Source: an uncultured Paracoccaceae bacterium
GTDB taxonomy: Bacteria; Pseudomonadota; Alphaproteobacteria; Rhodobacterales; Rhodobacteraceae
Assembly: GCA_938005545.1 (NCBI GenBank)
Contig: CALKXV010000032.1
Location: forward strand, 124,001-188,000
Length of the DNA: 64,000 nt
Reading direction: 5' to 3'
A program made the position numbers and the translations under genes. A model generated the notes under the pieces. The model had not been told where the DNA came from. It ran no database searches and saw nothing but the letters and a program-made list of their open reading frames with translations. Below, one piece after another: positions 27,136 to 36,776 of the stretch (its first letter is position 1; every line of letters starts with the position of its first letter).

Positions 27136-28779
27136 TCAGGCGGTTCTACTGTCCTTCAATCCAAATTCTTTGGTCAGTCGATCCCGCAAGATGAACTTTT
27201 GAACCTTGCCGGTCACGGTCATGGGAAAGCTCTCCATAAACGCCACATAGCGCGGGATTTTGTAGTGCGCGATCTGGCCTTGGCAAAAACCGCGCACCTC
27301 GTCCTCGCTCATCGGGTCTTTGGCAATCACACAAGCACATAGTTCTTCGCCGTATGTGTCATCCGGCAGCCCGATCACCTGCACATCCAGAATTTTGGGG
27401 TGCTGGTACAGGAATTCTTCCACTTCGCGGGGGTAAATGTTTTCGCCGCCCCGGATCACCATGTCTTTCAGGCGACCGGATATGTTCACATAGCCCGCCT
27501 CATCCATCTGAGCGAGATCGCCGGTATGCATAAACCCGTCGGCATCAATGGCCGCGCGCGTGGTCGTGTCGTCGTTCCAATAGCCCTGCATCACCAGATA
27601 CCCACGCGTGCACAATTCACCCGAGGTTCCGCGCGGCACAATGGCTCCGGTTTCGTCGATCAGCTTTACTTCGGCGTGCGGTTGGATGCGGCCAACCGTC
27701 GACACGCGGCGTTCAATCGGGTCATCAAGGGCTGATTGAAACGACACCGGCGCGGTTTCTGTCATACCATAAGCAATGGTCACGCCCGAACACCCCAATT
27801 CACCGATCACGCGTTTCATCACTTCGATCGGGCAGGGGCTGCCTGCCATGATCCCGGTACGCAGCGCCGACAGATCGCGCCCAGCAAGGCTGTCGTGTTC
27901 CAGCATCGCAATGAACATGGTCGGCACGGCGTAGAGGCCTACGCAACGTTCTGCCTCAAGCGCGTCAAGCACTGCGACGGGATCAAAGGCTTCGCTTGGA
28001 TAGACGATGGTCGCCCCATGGGTCAGACACCCCAGATTGCCCATGACCATGCCGAAGCAATGATAAAGCGGAACCGGAACACAAAGCGCTTCGCCCGACT
28101 TTAACCCAATGGCATCAACGACAAAGTGGCCGTTGTTCAGAATGTTACGATGCGTCAAGGTGGCCCCTTTGGGTGCGCCTGTGGTGCCCGACGTAAACTG
28201 AATATTGATCGCATCCTTGGCACTCAGCGTCTCGCCAATCCGGCGCAGATTTTCCAATTCATCAGGCGTCGGCGGGTTTAACAGATCATCAAAGCTCAAG
28301 AAATTTGACGCGGTATCGCCGCCCATCTGAATTGCGAATTCAAGTGCGGCAAGACGCAGGCGTAAATCTTGCAACATTCCAATATAGTCGCTGGATTTGA
28401 AACGTGTTGCTGTCACAAGAGCGCGGCAACCGACCTTGGTCAGCGCATACTCGATTTCCGACAACTGATATGCCGGGTTCACATTGACCAGGATGAGCCC
28501 AAGTTTCGCCGTTGCATATTGGGTCAGGGCCCATTCCGCGCAATTGGGTGCCCAGATGCCGACCCTGTCCCCCTTGCGCAGGCCCAATCGATGAAACCCA
28601 CAAGCCAGCGCATCAACCTTTGCGCGCAAATCACCATAGGTCAGCCGAACACCCTGATGACGCGAAATCAGCGCCAGAGTATGCGCATGGTGCTCTGTGA
28701 TCCGGTCAAACATCTGACCAATCGTGCATTCGATCAAAGGTTGATCTGTGGCACCCACAACGTGTGATGGCTCTGGCAT
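27136..28779 (-). CDS. Acyl-CoA synthetase, AMP-binding (ACSF2-like)
   Basis: 547 residues. Adenylates a fatty or aryl acid and forms its CoA thioester. The ANL-superfamily motifs are complete: [17 protein letters not shown] (A3), AYGMTETAP (A5), [36 protein letters not shown] (A7-A8) and the catalytic Lys in TVTGKVQKF (A10). ATG 28779 is chosen because AGGA precedes it nine bases upstream; the longer frame adds an unlikely leader. Overall pattern is that of medium-chain acyl-CoA synthetases of the ACSF2 type; the exact substrate is open. It is transcribed alone. Confidence 0.9.
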   Translation of the reverse strand: MPEPSHVVGATDQPLIECTIGQMFDRITEHHAHTLALISRHQGVRLTYGDLRAKVDALACGFHRLGLRKGDRVGIWAPNCAEWALTQYATAKLGLILVNVNPAYQLSEIEYALTKVGCRALVTATRFKSSDYIGMLQDLRLRLAALEFAIQMGGDTASNFLSFDDLLNPPTPDELENLRRIGETLSAKDAINIQFTSGTTGAPKGATLTHRNILNNGHFVVDAIGLKSGEALCVPVPLYHCFGMVMGNLGCLTHGATIVYPSEAFDPVAVLDALEAERCVGLYAVPTMFIAMLEHDSLAGRDLSALRTGIMAGSPCPIEVMKRVIGELGCSGVTIAYGMTETAPVSFQSALDDPIERRVSTVGRIQPHAEVKLIDETGAIVPRGTSGELCTRGYLVMQGYWNDDTTTRAAIDADGFMHTGDLAQMDEAGYVNISGRLKDMVIRGGENIYPREVEEFLYQHPKILDVQVIGLPDDTYGEELCACVIAKDPMSEDEVRGFCQGQIAHYKIPRYVAFMESFPMTVTGKVQKFILRDRLTKEFGLKDSRTA

Positions 28780-28901
28780 GGCCTTATTCCTTTGGAGTTC
28801 GCGGAAAGACTGGCACGTGACACAAGGAACAACAATACAAGGGAAGGCGCACACTTTCGGCGGGGATGGTTGTTTGCGCACAAAGCATTTAGGTTTACCT
28901 C

Positions 28902-29480
28902 ATGACGCACAACACCTCTTACTGGCGCTGCGATTGTGGCGCGGTTGAATTTGAACTTGCCGCCGTGAAAGGCACGCGTTGTATCTGTTATTGCGCGGAT
29001 TGCCGGGCGTTTTTGACCCACCTTGGGCGCGGTAAACTGACTGACGCCGCTGGTGGGACGGATCTGTTCCAAACCACACCGGACAAGCTTCAAATCACCA
29101 AAGGCGCGGAACACCTTGCCTGTCTGCGCCTGTCCGAAAAAGGCCCATTGCGCTGGCACGCGACCTGCTGCAACACGCCGATTTGCAATACAGGTGCGTC
29201 GCGCGCCGTTCCACTGGCCAGCATGATGGTGCGATCCTTTGACGAACAAGACGCGATTGGCCCGGTGATCGCGCGCATTCACCGAAAAGGCGCAACGGCG
29301 CGTGTTGAAGGTGATGCGGGCAGTCTGCGCAAATTCATTTTGTCCTTTGCAGGCAGCGCCGCCCTAAGCCTTGTTACGGGCCGTTATCGCAAGACACCGT
29401 TCTTTGACGCCAAAGGTCGCCCAGTGACGAAACCGAAACGTCTTGAAGCAACTGAACGCGCCGCTGCCTATGGCAGTTGA
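28902..29480 (+). CDS. DUF6151 (GFA/CENP-V-like zinc) protein
   Basis: 192 residues. Cysteines are spaced as in the glutathione-dependent formaldehyde-activating (Gfa) fold: CDC near residue 10, C-x-CYCADC around 27-33, and CCNTPIC around 88-94, enough for two zinc sites. DUF6151 proteins share this pattern without proven activity. In an organism that makes formaldehyde from TMAO a Gfa-like role is tempting but unproven. It is divergent from the acyl-CoA synthetase and upstream of trkH. Confidence 0.75.
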   Translation: MTHNTSYWRCDCGAVEFELAAVKGTRCICYCADCRAFLTHLGRGKLTDAAGGTDLFQTTPDKLQITKGAEHLACLRLSEKGPLRWHATCCNTPICNTGASRAVPLASMMVRSFDEQDAIGPVIARIHRKGATARVEGDAGSLRKFILSFAGSAALSLVTGRYRKTPFFDAKGRPVTKPKRLEATERAAAYGS

Positions 29481-29511
29481 CTTGGCCCTTTAGGCGCGAC
29501 AAGGCTCGCCC

Positions 29512-30960
29512 ATGATCGATTTCCGACCGGTTGGATATGTGATTGGCCTATTGGTGGCCTTGCTTGGGGTGACCATGCTGATCCCGATGTTGGCCGACTT
29601 GGGTGCGGGGAACGATCATGCGGGTGCGTTCTTTGAATCCATGATCATCACCGTTCTCATCGGTGGGCTGATCGCGCTTGCCTCGGCCAATTCGGTCGGT
29701 GAACGCATGAGCACCCAACAGCTTTTCATACTGACCACGGGCGTTTGGGTGGTTTTGCCGATGTTCGGCGCATTGCCCTTCCTGCGCGGTGCAACCGAAG
29801 CTGGCATCACGGATGCCTATTTCGAAGCGATGTCGGGGCTGACCACCACAGGGTCCACGGTTTTCGCCGGTTTGGATGAACTGCCAGTGGGGCTTTTGCT
29901 GTGGCGGTCCATGCTGCAATGGTTTGGGGGTATTGGCATTATCGTGGTTGCCATGGCGTTCTTGCCGGAATTGCGCGTTGGTGGCATGCAAATCTTCCGC
30001 TCCGAAGGATTTGACACAGACGGCAAGGTGCTGCCACGGGCAGGTGAAATCGCATCGCGTATTTCAATCGTTTATCTGGCGTTAACCATCGCCTGTGGCT
30101 TGGCTTATTTCGCGTCAGGCATGACGTTTTTCGATGCGATAAACCACGCCATGACCACCATCGCTACGGGCGGTTTTTCCACCCACGATTTGTCTTTTGA
30201 GGTCTATCGGGGCCCCGTCGAAATTGTCGCCGTGGTGTTCATGGTGCTCGCCAGCTTACCGTTCGTGCGATACGTCCAACTGTTGGCCGGTTCCACGCAG
30301 CCCATTCTAAGTGACAGTCAGGTTCGAGCCTTTGTCGCCACACTCTTCGTTCTCGTGCTGATCCTTGCCTTGTTTCGAGTCTCGTCGTCAGAGCAAGGTG
30401 TTTGGGCGGCCATTCGTGAGACCGCATTCAACATTACGTCGATCACGACGGGCACGGGCTTTGCCAGCACAGACTATCAGCTTTGGGGCAGTTTCCCGGT
30501 GGCCATTTTCTTCTTTGCTGGGCTCATCGGGGGCTGCGCTGGCTCAACCTGCTGTTCAGTCAAGATATTCAGATACCAATTGCTGGTCAGCTCGATCGCC
30601 AATCAAATCCGCCGCATTCATAGCCCCCATGGGGTGTACCAACTGAAATACGCAGGCCGCACGCTCAGCGAAGATGTGATTTCTTCCGTTATGGTGTTTT
30701 TGACCCTGTTTCTTGTGACATTCGGTGTTGTTGCCGTTCTGCTGTCCGCCACTGGGCTAGATTTCATCACCTCGGTTAGCGGCGCGGCCACGGCAATCGC
30801 CAACGTTGGCCCCGGTCTTGGCGACACGATTGGACCAGACGGCAATTTCAGTTCAATCAATGATCCTGCGAAATGGATTCTCTTATCCGCCATGCTGGTC
30901 GGACGGTTGGAGCTTTTGGTGGTTTTCGTCCTGTTTACGTCGCGGTTCTGGCGCACCTGA
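29512..30960 (+). CDS. trkH: Potassium uptake protein TrkH
   Basis: 482-residue inner-membrane K+ translocating subunit with four pore-loop repeats. Selectivity-filter loops are seen: LTTTGSTV, TIATGGFST, SITTGTGFAS and IANVGPGLG. It needs the cytosolic NAD-binding regulator TrkA, which is not in this window. It follows the DUF6151 gene by 31 bases and is convergent with the pseudo-protease gene. Confidence 0.93.
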   Translation: MIDFRPVGYVIGLLVALLGVTMLIPMLADLGAGNDHAGAFFESMIITVLIGGLIALASANSVGERMSTQQLFILTTGVWVVLPMFGALPFLRGATEAGITDAYFEAMSGLTTTGSTVFAGLDELPVGLLLWRSMLQWFGGIGIIVVAMAFLPELRVGGMQIFRSEGFDTDGKVLPRAGEIASRISIVYLALTIACGLAYFASGMTFFDAINHAMTTIATGGFSTHDLSFEVYRGPVEIVAVVFMVLASLPFVRYVQLLAGSTQPILSDSQVRAFVATLFVLVLILALFRVSSSEQGVWAAIRETAFNITSITTGTGFASTDYQLWGSFPVAIFFFAGLIGGCAGSTCCSVKIFRYQLLVSSIANQIRRIHSPHGVYQLKYAGRTLSEDVISSVMVFLTLFLVTFGVVAVLLSATGLDFITSVSGAATAIANVGPGLGDTIGPDGNFSSINDPAKWILLSAMLVGRLELLVVFVLFTSRFWRT

Positions 30961-31011
30961 AACGGGCATTCAGCCCCTGTTCAGATGCGCAACATATGGC
31001 GTCCGTTCCGA

Positions 31012-32703
31012 TTAGTTCCAGCAATTGACCAGAACGGTCATGTCAGCTGCCAAAATCGTCAGATCTTCGGGGGCCATTTCAGTGGCGCGGTCGGTTGCCG
31101 CAACTGAAACCCCGTTTTCTGACAAAAACGTTGCCAAAACCGGCGCGTCCGCGGCAAATGCAACGCCCGTCGGCAATGTCCGGCCATTGCTAGTTCGGTC
31201 CAAAAGCATCCCCGTCACGGCGCCCGAACCTGAAAACACTGGCCCTCCGGCATCGCTAGGCTCGCTTGTCACGCTCAGGCGTTGAACGCGCGTATCGCCG
31301 TCCAGCCCCTTTAGGTCCACCAGCGTGCCGTACGTCACTGAAGGCGCTGTCAACACTCCGCCAAAGCTGAAACCGGCTATGGCCACATCCGATTGAAGCC
31401 GTGGCGTCGCGGTTGCCAGTTCGGCCACGGACAGGGGGGCCAAGGCTTCGGTCGGTGTCAGCAACGCAAGCCCCAAACCGACGTCCTGTGCGGCAATCAC
31501 CGCATCCGTCTCATCGTTCAAAGTGATGCGCGCGCATTGCTGCACTGCTTCCAGCGTCGTCAGCACACCGCCGTTTCCATCGATGAAAAACCCGGATCGC
31601 GCACGGTCAGCGCGTCGAACTTCCAGCCCCGACAACAGATCGATGTTCTGTTCAACGGCCCCGGCGCTGTCGGACAAGACGCCGTCGGTGACTCTAAAGC
31701 TTGTTTGCATGGCTTCAAGCGCCAGTCGAAACCGCTTTTCATCGCCCGCAGGCCAGATCAGCGTATAGCCTTTCACCGCGTTCCCGGCAATCCGCACGAA
31801 TGTATGGGAAATGATCTCGTCGTTTGCGCCCTCAAGCGTGAACGAGGTGTTCCGAAGCGCGCGACTGCCGTTCAGGGGCACGATCTCGAGGGTTTGCATG
31901 ATGTCGTAAAGCGCCGCCAGCGTCGCGTCATCGCCGGTTTGCGAAATCAACAAAACCTGTACGCCTTCATCGGTTGCGGGCACATAGTGAACAAAAGGGG
32001 CTTCATAGCGGTCGAATTTCACCAACCGCGACGGAATGCTAATTTCGATCCCGGCTTCCGCATCGATGATCGGTGTCAAAGACAGGGACTGAAGCACGCC
32101 AAAGTACCCTTCGCTCAAAGCGGCGCGCTGTAACGTCGTCAGAATGCCAGTCGCTTCAAACCCGTTTGCTGCCTGCCAGGCGCTCATCGCGCGCCGCGTG
32201 CCGGGGCCAAAGGATGCATCAATGGTCGAATTGTAAAAGCCTTCCCACCGAAGCGCGATTTGCAGGTTCGCACGGTCTTCGCGGGTCAACGCGCGTTCGC
32301 TCGCGCGGGCCTCGGCTGGAGTTTCCTCGCCGGGTTCTGGCACGGGGGCAGGGGCCAATGGTTCGGGGGTCAAGGCTGCGACATCATCGCCACCGAAGAT
32401 TTGCGCTCCGAAACTACGACCGTCAGAGACAAAAGCATCGCCCGGAATTTGGCGTGCGGCGCGTAATTGTAACAGCTGTCGGCGGGCTTCGTCGTCCTCA
32501 AAGGGACCAATCGCAATGACATGCCAGTTTGATCCGGTGCGATAAGCCTTCACGTTTGCAATGCGGCCTGCATAATCTTCCGCCCGATCCAAAGCACGGG
32601 CCTCCGAGGGCTGGGCTTCGACCTGAACCCAGCTTTGTGCGGCCAAAGCGGTTGCAGACACACTCAGAAATATCGTAGCAGCAAGTCTTATCATATATCG
32701 CAT
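31012..32703 (-). CDS. Secreted SPOR / peptidoglycan-binding protein with degenerate trypsin-like domain
   Basis: 563 residues from ATG 32703, which gives a clean signal peptide (MRYMIRLAATIFLSVSATALAA); longer starts exist. Order: SPOR-like repeat (about 25-95), Pro-rich linker (110-130), PF01471-type peptidoglycan-binding helices (about 145-200, GFYNSTIDASFGPGTRRAMSAWQ), a central region, then a trypsin/DegP-like beta-barrel (about 355-550). The protease triad seems lost: the His position reads LTTLEAV instead of LTNxHV, and the Ser position reads PSDAGGPVF instead of GDSGGP. It is probably a periplasmic, septum- or wall-associated scaffold rather than a protease. Confidence 0.8.
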   Translation of the reverse strand: MRYMIRLAATIFLSVSATALAAQSWVQVEAQPSEARALDRAEDYAGRIANVKAYRTGSNWHVIAIGPFEDDEARRQLLQLRAARQIPGDAFVSDGRSFGAQIFGGDDVAALTPEPLAPAPVPEPGEETPAEARASERALTREDRANLQIALRWEGFYNSTIDASFGPGTRRAMSAWQAANGFEATGILTTLQRAALSEGYFGVLQSLSLTPIIDAEAGIEISIPSRLVKFDRYEAPFVHYVPATDEGVQVLLISQTGDDATLAALYDIMQTLEIVPLNGSRALRNTSFTLEGANDEIISHTFVRIAGNAVKGYTLIWPAGDEKRFRLALEAMQTSFRVTDGVLSDSAGAVEQNIDLLSGLEVRRADRARSGFFIDGNGGVLTTLEAVQQCARITLNDETDAVIAAQDVGLGLALLTPTEALAPLSVAELATATPRLQSDVAIAGFSFGGVLTAPSVTYGTLVDLKGLDGDTRVQRLSVTSEPSDAGGPVFSGSGAVTGMLLDRTSNGRTLPTGVAFAADAPVLATFLSENGVSVAATDRATEMAPEDLTILAADMTVLVNCWN

Positions 32704-32865
32704 CGTCACCAGTCTCATTTCGCAAATTCGCATCAGGCCCCCCCAAGGAATTGATGCTGAAGTTCTAGCAGAGCCACGCACGGTTGCACGCGGATTCGCG
32801 CGGCTGATTGACCGTAACGCTGACCTTGCCTATGCAGAGCGCAAACATTTCCGTGAGGTACCACC

Positions 32866-33795
32866 ATGGCCGCCATCGAGCGCCCAAAAAGTTTTCAGGA
32901 CATCATTCTGCGCCTTCAATCCTATTGGGCCGCAAAAGGCTGTGCGATCCTTCAACCTTACGACATGGAAGTCGGAGCAGGGACGTTTCACCCGGCCACC
33001 ACATTGCGCGCTTTGGGAAGCAAATCCTGGGCAGTGGCTTATGTGCAACCTTCGCGGCGTCCGACCGATGGTCGTTACGGTGAGAACCCGAACCGGTTAC
33101 AGCACTATTATCAGTACCAGGTGCTGATCAAACCCTCGCCACCGGATTTGCAGGACCTGTATCTGGGTTCGCTAGAAGCTATCGGCATCGACATGGACAT
33201 GCACGACATTCGTTTTGTCGAAGATGACTGGGAAAGCCCGACGCTTGGCGCTTGGGGGTTGGGCTGGGAAGTCTGGTGCGATGGAATGGAAGTGAGCCAA
33301 TTCACTTATTTTCAACAGGTTGGCGGCCATGATTGCAAACCAGTGTCAGGCGAGCTGACCTATGGTTTGGAACGGTTGGCGATGTATGTCTTGGGTGTCG
33401 ATCACGTGATGGAAATGCCGTTTAACGATCCGCAGACTGAAATCGCGCTCAGTTATGGCGATATATTCAAGCAGACCGAACAGGAATACTCCCGTTGGAA
33501 CTTTGATGTGGCTGATACGGATGTGTTGTTGCAGCATTTTGTCGACGCCGAAGCAGAATGCGCGCGCATTTTGGACACGGATGCGAAAGACCCCAAAACC
33601 GGCAAGCACATCGTCATGGCGCATCCGGCCTATGATCAATGCATCAAAGCCAGCCATGTCTTTAACTTGCTGGACGCGCGCGGCGTGATTTCTGTCACGG
33701 AACGCCAAGCCTATATTGGCCGCGTCCGGACTTTGGCCAAGGCGTGCGCCGATGCCTTCGTGACAACCGAAGCCGCCGGGGCCAATGTAACATGA
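32866..33795 (+). CDS. glyQ: Glycyl-tRNA synthetase, alpha subunit
   Basis: 309-residue class II catalytic subunit that charges tRNA-Gly together with GlyS. Typical segments: [17 protein letters not shown] at the N-terminus, [46 protein letters not shown] and the C-terminal [22 protein letters not shown] precedes the ATG. It overlaps the DUF6446 gene by four bases, so the glyQ - DUF6446 - glyS group is a transcript. Confidence 0.97.
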   Translation: MAAIERPKSFQDIILRLQSYWAAKGCAILQPYDMEVGAGTFHPATTLRALGSKSWAVAYVQPSRRPTDGRYGENPNRLQHYYQYQVLIKPSPPDLQDLYLGSLEAIGIDMDMHDIRFVEDDWESPTLGAWGLGWEVWCDGMEVSQFTYFQQVGGHDCKPVSGELTYGLERLAMYVLGVDHVMEMPFNDPQTEIALSYGDIFKQTEQEYSRWNFDVADTDVLLQHFVDAEAECARILDTDAKDPKTGKHIVMAHPAYDQCIKASHVFNLLDARGVISVTERQAYIGRVRTLAKACADAFVTTEAAGANVT

Positions 33796-34322
33796 GCGGA
33801 AAGCTCCTTGCTCTGTTCCTGCTGGCCGTGGCCGCCTTTGGTGGCATGGGCATGTATTACTTGCAGGTTTATGGGTTTTACTCCGAAGTGCAGGCGGCTG
33901 GCGCTGAAGACGTGCAACTGACCTCGCTCATCAGTGGCGCGCCCGAAACGGTTCCACATGAGGCGTTTCAGGCCATCGATGCGGAAAGTTCGCCGCTGCG
34001 ATACCGGGCCTGTTTCACAACACCGTTAAGCCAGGCGCTTTTGACGGAAACCTATGTGCTTTACGACAAGGCGATCCCCACGGTGGCACCGGGCTGGTTC
34101 AAGTGTTTTGATGCTGTGACCGTTGGTGAAGCCCTGGAAGACGAAACCGCAATTGCCTTTCTGGGCACGGCCAACGTGATCTATGGCTTTGACCGGGTCG
34201 TGGCCGTGACCGAAGATGGTCGCGGATACGTCTGGCACCAGATGAACATTTGCGGCGAAAAGGCCTTTGACGGGGACCCTTTGCCGCCCGAATGCCCGGC
34301 ACAGCCCGAGGCAGGCCAATGA
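33792..34322 (+). CDS. DUF6446 protein between glyQ and glyS
   Basis: 176 residues. An uncleaved N-terminal membrane helix ([26 protein letters not shown]) is followed by a periplasmic domain with three Cys residues ([25 protein letters not shown]) and a conserved-looking LRYRACF..PLSQALL core. DUF6446 lies between the two glycyl-tRNA synthetase genes in Rhodobacterales, as recalled. It starts inside the glyQ stop (ATGA). Function unknown; a link with tRNA charging is not expected for a membrane-anchored periplasmic protein. Confidence 0.85.
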   Translation: MSGKLLALFLLAVAAFGGMGMYYLQVYGFYSEVQAAGAEDVQLTSLISGAPETVPHEAFQAIDAESSPLRYRACFTTPLSQALLTETYVLYDKAIPTVAPGWFKCFDAVTVGEALEDETAIAFLGTANVIYGFDRVVAVTEDGRGYVWHQMNICGEKAFDGDPLPPECPAQPEAGQ

Positions 34323-34411
34323 CACCAGAAATGATGATTTCCGAGACAGAATTTGCGGCGGAAAGTCTGAACTTTCCGATGCGCCAACGAACAGGATACG
34401 CCCATGCCTGA
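34319..34411 (+). CDS. Possible 30-codon linker ORF between DUF6446 and glyS
   Basis: An ATG at 34319 overlaps the DUF6446 stop (ATGA), and this 30-codon frame ends at 34411, inside the first codons of glyS (ATG 34404). It could keep ribosomes moving from DUF6446 to glyS. The peptide has no recognisable features and no own ribosome site, so it may be fortuitous. Confidence 0.3.
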   Translation: MTPEMMISETEFAAESLNFPMRQRTGYAHA

Positions 34412-36602
34412 TCTTTTGATCGAGCTTTTTTCGGAAGAAATTCCGGCCCGAATGCAGGCGCGTGCCGCCGCAGACTTAAAGCGTTTGGTGACGGATGGCA
34501 TGGTTGAGGCCGGTTTAACCTATGGAAGTGCCACGGCGTTTTCGACCCCGCGCCGCTTGGCTTTAGCGGTTGAAGGCGTGTTGGCCGAAAGCCCCGCAAC
34601 CCGCGAAGAACGCAAAGGTCCGCGCACCGATGCGCCCGAAAAAGCGTTGGAAGGTTTCCTACGGTCGACCGGTTTGACGAAGGATCAGCTTGAAGCGCGG
34701 GACGACAAAAAAGGGCAGGTTTGGTTCGCGGTTATCGCACGTGCTGGCCGACCCGCAGGCGAGATTATCGCCGAGGTGTTGAGCGACACAATTCGGAATT
34801 TCCCATGGCCCAAATCCATGCGATGGGGTGCCGGATCACTGAAGTGGGTGCGCCCATTACAGTCGATACTCTGCGTGCTCAGCGATGAGGCCGGTGCCGC
34901 AATCGTGGATTTCGAGATCGACGGTTTCAAACCCGGTGACACCACCCAAGGCCACCGTTTTATGGCGCCGGGGCCAATCCGGGTCACCGGCTTTGACGAT
35001 TACGCCGCAAAGCTTCGCGCCGCCCACGTGGTGTTGTCCGCCGAAGACCGTGCGGAGGCGATCTGGCACGACGCCACGCAGTTGGCATTCGCTCAAGGGC
35101 TGGAGGTTGTTGAAGACAAGGGGCTTTTGAACGAAGTTGCGGGCCTCGTAGAATGGCCCGTCGCTTTGATGGGTGCGATAGACACCGATTTTCTGGAATT
35201 ACCAGCCGAGGTTTTGCAAACCTCGATGAAAGAACACCAAAAGTTCTTCTCGGTGAAAGATAAACGCGGAAAAATCACGCATTTCATAACGATTGCCAAC
35301 CGCGAAACAGCCGACAATGGCGCGACGATTCTAGCGGGCAATCAAAAAGTGCTGTCCGCACGTTTGGCGGATGCGAAATTCTTTTGGGAGAACGATCTTC
35401 GTGTCGCCTCTGTCGATATCACCCAATGGACGGACGCTTTGGCCAATGTGACGTTTCACAACAAGCTTGGGTCACAACAGGCACGGATTAAACGGGTGTC
35501 GAAATTGGCGCGCGAAATTGCACCACTGGTCGGCGCCGATGCGGACGAAGTGCAAACGGCAGCCCTTGTCGCCAAGGCTGATCTGTCGTCCGAGATGGTG
35601 TACGAATTCCCGGAATTGCAAGGGATCATGGGCGAATACTACGCCCAGAAAGCTGAGCTGTCGGACGAAATCGCCGCCGCAGCCCGCGAACACTACCAGC
35701 CTTTGGGGCCTTCGGACGACGTGCCAAGTGCACCGGTTTCCGTTGCCGTGGCTTTGGCCGACAAGATAGATACGCTGACCGGCTTCTGGGCGATTGATGA
35801 AAAGCCGACGGGATCAAAGGATCCCTTTGCACTTCGGCGCGCTGCTTTGGGCGTTATTCGGTTGGTTTTGGAGCATGATCTCAGAAGTAGCACTTTAGAT
35901 TTGATGGACGTGCACCTTCAGCTAGTCAAAAAGTCCCGGTCGGAAACTTCCACGGCCCAGAAAAGAAAAGCCGTAAATGAAGCGCAGGAAAAAGGTGTCG
36001 GTCCGTCATTTGTGACGACCGGCCCGTATTTGACGGCCAAATCCGACTTTGATGGGCGGTTTGTTGACACCATTGCTCTAGATCTTCTCGCATTCATCCA
36101 CGACCGTCTCAAGGTCTTTCTGCGCGATAAAGGCATCCGTCACGATGTGATTGATGCGGCCCTTGCCATGCCAAACGCAGACGATCTGACGCTTTTGGTG
36201 AAACGGGCCGAAGCGTTGCAGACGTTCTTGGGTACAGAAGACGGCGAGAACCTGACCCAGGGGTTCAAGCGCGCGCATAATATTCTGAAGCAGGCCGAGG
36301 AAAAGGACGGGGTCGAATATTCCTATGGGCCCGATCCGAAACTGGCCGAAGCGGGCGCAGAAACCGATCTGTTCAAGGCCCTCGATGCGGTTGAAGCGGT
36401 AATTGCGACAGCCATGAAAAAGGAAGATTTCGGCGCGGCGATGGCGGCAATGGCGACCTTACGCGGACCGGTGGATGCGTTTTTTGAGGGTGTGCAGGTC
36501 AATGCCGAGAATGCGATCCTGCGACGGAACCGTTTGAACCTGTTGCACCGGATTTCGGAAACCTGCCTAAGCGTGGCTGATTTGACCCGTATCGAAGGGT
36601 GA
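34404..36602 (+). CDS. glyS: Glycyl-tRNA synthetase, beta subunit
   Basis: 732 residues; the beta chain binds tRNA-Gly. Typical start PDLLIELFSEEIPARMQ, the FPWPKSMRWG segment, KEHQKFFSVKD and a C-terminal anticodon-binding-like region ending LLHRISETCLSVADLTRIEG. It is about 40 residues longer than the enterobacterial protein, with a charged insert around residues 505-530, usual in this order. Pairs with glyQ 600 bases upstream. Confidence 0.96.
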   Translation: MPDLLIELFSEEIPARMQARAAADLKRLVTDGMVEAGLTYGSATAFSTPRRLALAVEGVLAESPATREERKGPRTDAPEKALEGFLRSTGLTKDQLEARDDKKGQVWFAVIARAGRPAGEIIAEVLSDTIRNFPWPKSMRWGAGSLKWVRPLQSILCVLSDEAGAAIVDFEIDGFKPGDTTQGHRFMAPGPIRVTGFDDYAAKLRAAHVVLSAEDRAEAIWHDATQLAFAQGLEVVEDKGLLNEVAGLVEWPVALMGAIDTDFLELPAEVLQTSMKEHQKFFSVKDKRGKITHFITIANRETADNGATILAGNQKVLSARLADAKFFWENDLRVASVDITQWTDALANVTFHNKLGSQQARIKRVSKLAREIAPLVGADADEVQTAALVAKADLSSEMVYEFPELQGIMGEYYAQKAELSDEIAAAAREHYQPLGPSDDVPSAPVSVAVALADKIDTLTGFWAIDEKPTGSKDPFALRRAALGVIRLVLEHDLRSSTLDLMDVHLQLVKKSRSETSTAQKRKAVNEAQEKGVGPSFVTTGPYLTAKSDFDGRFVDTIALDLLAFIHDRLKVFLRDKGIRHDVIDAALAMPNADDLTLLVKRAEALQTFLGTEDGENLTQGFKRAHNILKQAEEKDGVEYSYGPDPKLAEAGAETDLFKALDAVEAVIATAMKKEDFGAAMAAMATLRGPVDAFFEGVQVNAENAILRRNRLNLLHRISETCLSVADLTRIEG

Positions 36603-36721
36603 TCGGCGGCTTTTTTGACCCGTTTTGTAAGCTAGCGAAATCCCCATAAATCCTCAGTCCGCGCATTTTTCTGCCGTGCAGAAATGCGACGTTTGGCGTG
36701 AGATTGGCGGAACCACTACAG

Positions 36722-36745
36722 GTTTACTTGATCGTTAACGTAAAC
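36722..36745. promoter_or_regulatory. Inverted repeat upstream of the PPDK-like gene
   Basis: GTTTAC (36722-36727) and GTAAAC (36740-36745) flank a GTTAAC palindrome. The part TTAC-N7-TTAAC (36724-36739) is close to the CtrA consensus TTAA-N7-TTAA. It lies 32 bases upstream of the GTG start. The rest of the 174-base gap after glyS holds nothing recognisable. Confidence 0.3.
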
Positions 36746-36776
36746 TCAGTATGTTGCGCACAAAGGATACGCTGCG

